Origin: an uncultured Lachnospiraceae bacterium
GTDB taxonomy: Bacteria; Bacillota; Clostridia; Lachnospirales; Lachnospiraceae
Direction of reading: 5' to 3'
NCBI GenBank assembly: GCA_905236615.1
Contig: CAJORC010000189.1
Span: 1 to 7,959 of the forward strand
DNA: 7,959 nucleotides
Position numbers and translations under genes: made by a program. Numbering within the stretch: position 1 is the first letter of the stretch; every line of letters starts with the position of its first letter. Shown here in pieces: positions 6,695-7,959 of this stretch. Under the pieces are notes generated by a model. The model made no database searches, was not told where the DNA came from, and saw nothing but the letters and a program-made list of their open reading frames with translations.

Positions 6695-7959
6695 TATTTT
6701 TCCCCCGCTGCTTTGTCAGAATTATCGTGCAGATCATAATCGTTACTTGCTATTTCAACTTCAAGTCCCAGTTCAGTAAGGCATCTGAAAAAATTCAGCA
6801 TGACCTTATGTGTTTTATACGGTGAAACTTCACCAAAGACCAGACGGTCCTTAAAGGTGCAGACACAGACCTGCTGCGAAGAAGCAGTCATAAATGCGCT
6901 GAAGCGGTCGATATAGTCTTCAACTTCTTTCGGCATTTTTATCTGTCCTAAATTTGACATGGTACTTGTGATGCCGTTTTTTGCAAGTCCGTCACAAAAG
7001 TTTATTACAAAATCTTTTATCGGAAGCGGCACCATCTTTATTGCAATATTGCGTTCCAAAGCCCCATAGGAATTCATTGTCTTCTCTATATTTTCCGGCG
7101 ATAGCTTTTCTTTAAAGCTTTTATCTACAAAGGCTATGAGTTTACTCATATCTCCGTCATACTCATCAGAATTGTAGTCTATATTTATAACTCCGAAAAA
7201 GTTCCTGGCTGTTCCGCTTTTGAAAAACTGTCTCAGGTTGACCGGTACGCTCACTACCACATGACGTCTCTTCTGTGACCGCTCGATTCCCTGTATTACG
7301 GCTTTTATATACAATGCAGCACAAAGTACGCCAACTGTTGTGTTGAAACTATGCGCCAGTTTCAGAAATTTTGATGTTGAAACCGTACCCTCTATCAGAT
7401 GCGGAAGCAGGTTATCATCAATTTCGCCGCTGATCTGATATGCCTTTACAGATGCCATTTCCTTAAGCTGCTTAAGACCTTTCTGCTCGCTATAGAAGTC
7501 ATTGAAAGCGTCACCTTTCTTCTCTTCTATCGAAAATTCATCCGTTGATACAAGGTCTCCTTCGATCCCGTGCTTTCTCTGAAGATATCGTGTTATTATG
7601 CTCTTGAAGAACATGAAAGCACCGGTTCCGTCAGCGAGAACATGAAACATCTCAAGGTTTATTCTTTTCTCAAAATAATTTACCCTGTAAAGAAGGTTTT
7701 TCTTTCCCGGAATATAAATCGGCAGGCAGGCGTGTTTATGCTCCTGCTCAACCTTCGGCATAAGGTCGCTGTCTTCTAGATAGTACCAGAATATCCCCCT
7801 GTGCAGAACACAGTTAAAAAAAGGAAATTCCTCGATCGTCTCATCAAGAGTTGTCTGCAGTATCTCCGCATCAACCTCTTCCTTAAGTTCACAGCTCAGC
7901 CTGAATACCCGCGTGTTGGCACCTCTTGCCGTAGACGGTACTATTTTTGCCGCATTATC
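6694..7959 (-). CDS. Alcohol-acetyltransferase/condensation-superfamily acyltransferase, 5' partial
   Basis: An acyltransferase of the chloramphenicol-acetyltransferase-like superfamily that includes condensation domains, PapA and yeast-type alcohol acetyltransferases (AATase). The frame stays open from the ATG at 7761 to the window edge, adding 66 codons that read DNAAKIVPSTARG, a pattern I associate with the N-terminus of clostridial members, so the true start is probably only about ten residues beyond the edge. The visible 421 residues contain the catalytic motif HVLADG (HxxxDG, H106 and D110 of the visible part; bases 7627-7644), in which the His activates the acceptor hydroxyl or amine. 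The preceding residue is Phe rather than the second His of classical HHxxxDG enzymes. I see no clear DFGWG motif near the C-terminus (it reads LVFGEVSPY), which would weaken the usual structural channel. There is no signal peptide or membrane helix, so it should be cytoplasmic. It is the first visible gene of the operon, ahead of the zinc-ribbon membrane protein. The acceptor and acyl donor are unknown. Confidence 0.78.
   Translation of the reverse strand, partial: DNAAKIVPSTARGANTRVFRLSCELKEEVDAEILQTTLDETIEEFPFFNCVLHRGIFWYYLEDSDLMPKVEQEHKHACLPIYIPGKKNLLYRVNYFEKRINLEMFHVLADGTGAFMFFKSIITRYLQRKHGIEGDLVSTDEFSIEEKKGDAFNDFYSEQKGLKQLKEMASVKAYQISGEIDDNLLPHLIEGTVSTSKFLKLAHSFNTTVGVLCAALYIKAVIQGIERSQKRRHVVVSVPVNLRQFFKSGTARNFFGVINIDYNSDEYDGDMSKLIAFVDKSFKEKLSPENIEKTMNSYGALERNIAIKMVPLPIKDFVINFCDGLAKNGITSTMSNLGQIKMPKEVEDYIDRFSAFMTASSQQVCVCTFKDRLVFGEVSPYKTHKVMLNFFRCLTELGLEVEIASNDYDLHDNSDKAAGEK

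Noticed and set aside
7759..7761. ATG (- strand) at 7761 as the start of the acyltransferase
   Set aside because: Sixty-six further codons without a stop lie upstream and look like the family N-terminus, so this Met is internal.

Overview
The window looks like a piece of chromosome from a motile, low-to-moderate GC member of the Firmicutes (Clostridia). A Lachnospiraceae-type organism such as Butyrivibrio or Roseburia is my best guess. The reasons are strong AGGAGG-type ribosome binding sites, a SigD/FliA-like promoter in front of a chemotaxis receptor, a clostridial-style L,D-transpeptidase, and a three-gene cluster with a zinc-ribbon membrane protein that I associate with gut and rumen Clostridia. 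The taxonomy is inferred from gene content, not measured. I see no mobile elements, tRNA or rRNA genes or CRISPR arrays, and no intergenic stretch longer than about 185 bases.

Region 1 (start to about 1371, + strand) is the 3' end of a metal-efflux operon. It holds the C-terminal half of a P1B-type Zn/Cd ATPase, whose 5' end lies outside the window, followed 13 bases later by an ArsR/SmtB-family repressor. The repressor keeps a complete alpha-5 zinc site (D84, H86, H97, E100) and lacks the cysteine-rich alpha-3 Cd/Pb site. The ATPase keeps the TM7 Lys and TM8 Asp of the zinc/cadmium subgroup. Together they read as a zinc export and sensing pair. A strong palindrome (1330-1371) separates this operon from the convergent gene.

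Region 2 (1376-4873) holds two divergent single-gene units that share a 183-base promoter region. On the - strand is a membrane-anchored L,D-transpeptidase that would cross-link peptidoglycan. On the + strand is a 665-residue methyl-accepting chemotaxis protein with a dCache sensor, a HAMP domain and a complete signalling hairpin. A near-consensus SigD (sigma-28) promoter precedes the receptor, tying it to the flagellar regulon. A symmetrical terminator (4826-4872) serves the receptor and the convergent operon.

Region 3 (4872 to the end, - strand) is a tightly coupled operon. In transcription order it contains a condensation/alcohol-acetyltransferase-like acyltransferase (5' end just beyond the window), a small membrane protein with an N-terminal zinc ribbon and six predicted helices (DUF6320-like), and a Notum/pectin-acetylesterase-like serine hydrolase without a signal peptide. 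The reading frames overlap by 1 and 4 bases. An acyl-transfer enzyme, a membrane protein and an ester hydrolase made together suggest an undescribed acyl or acetyl ester pathway at or near the membrane. This is the most interesting part of the window.
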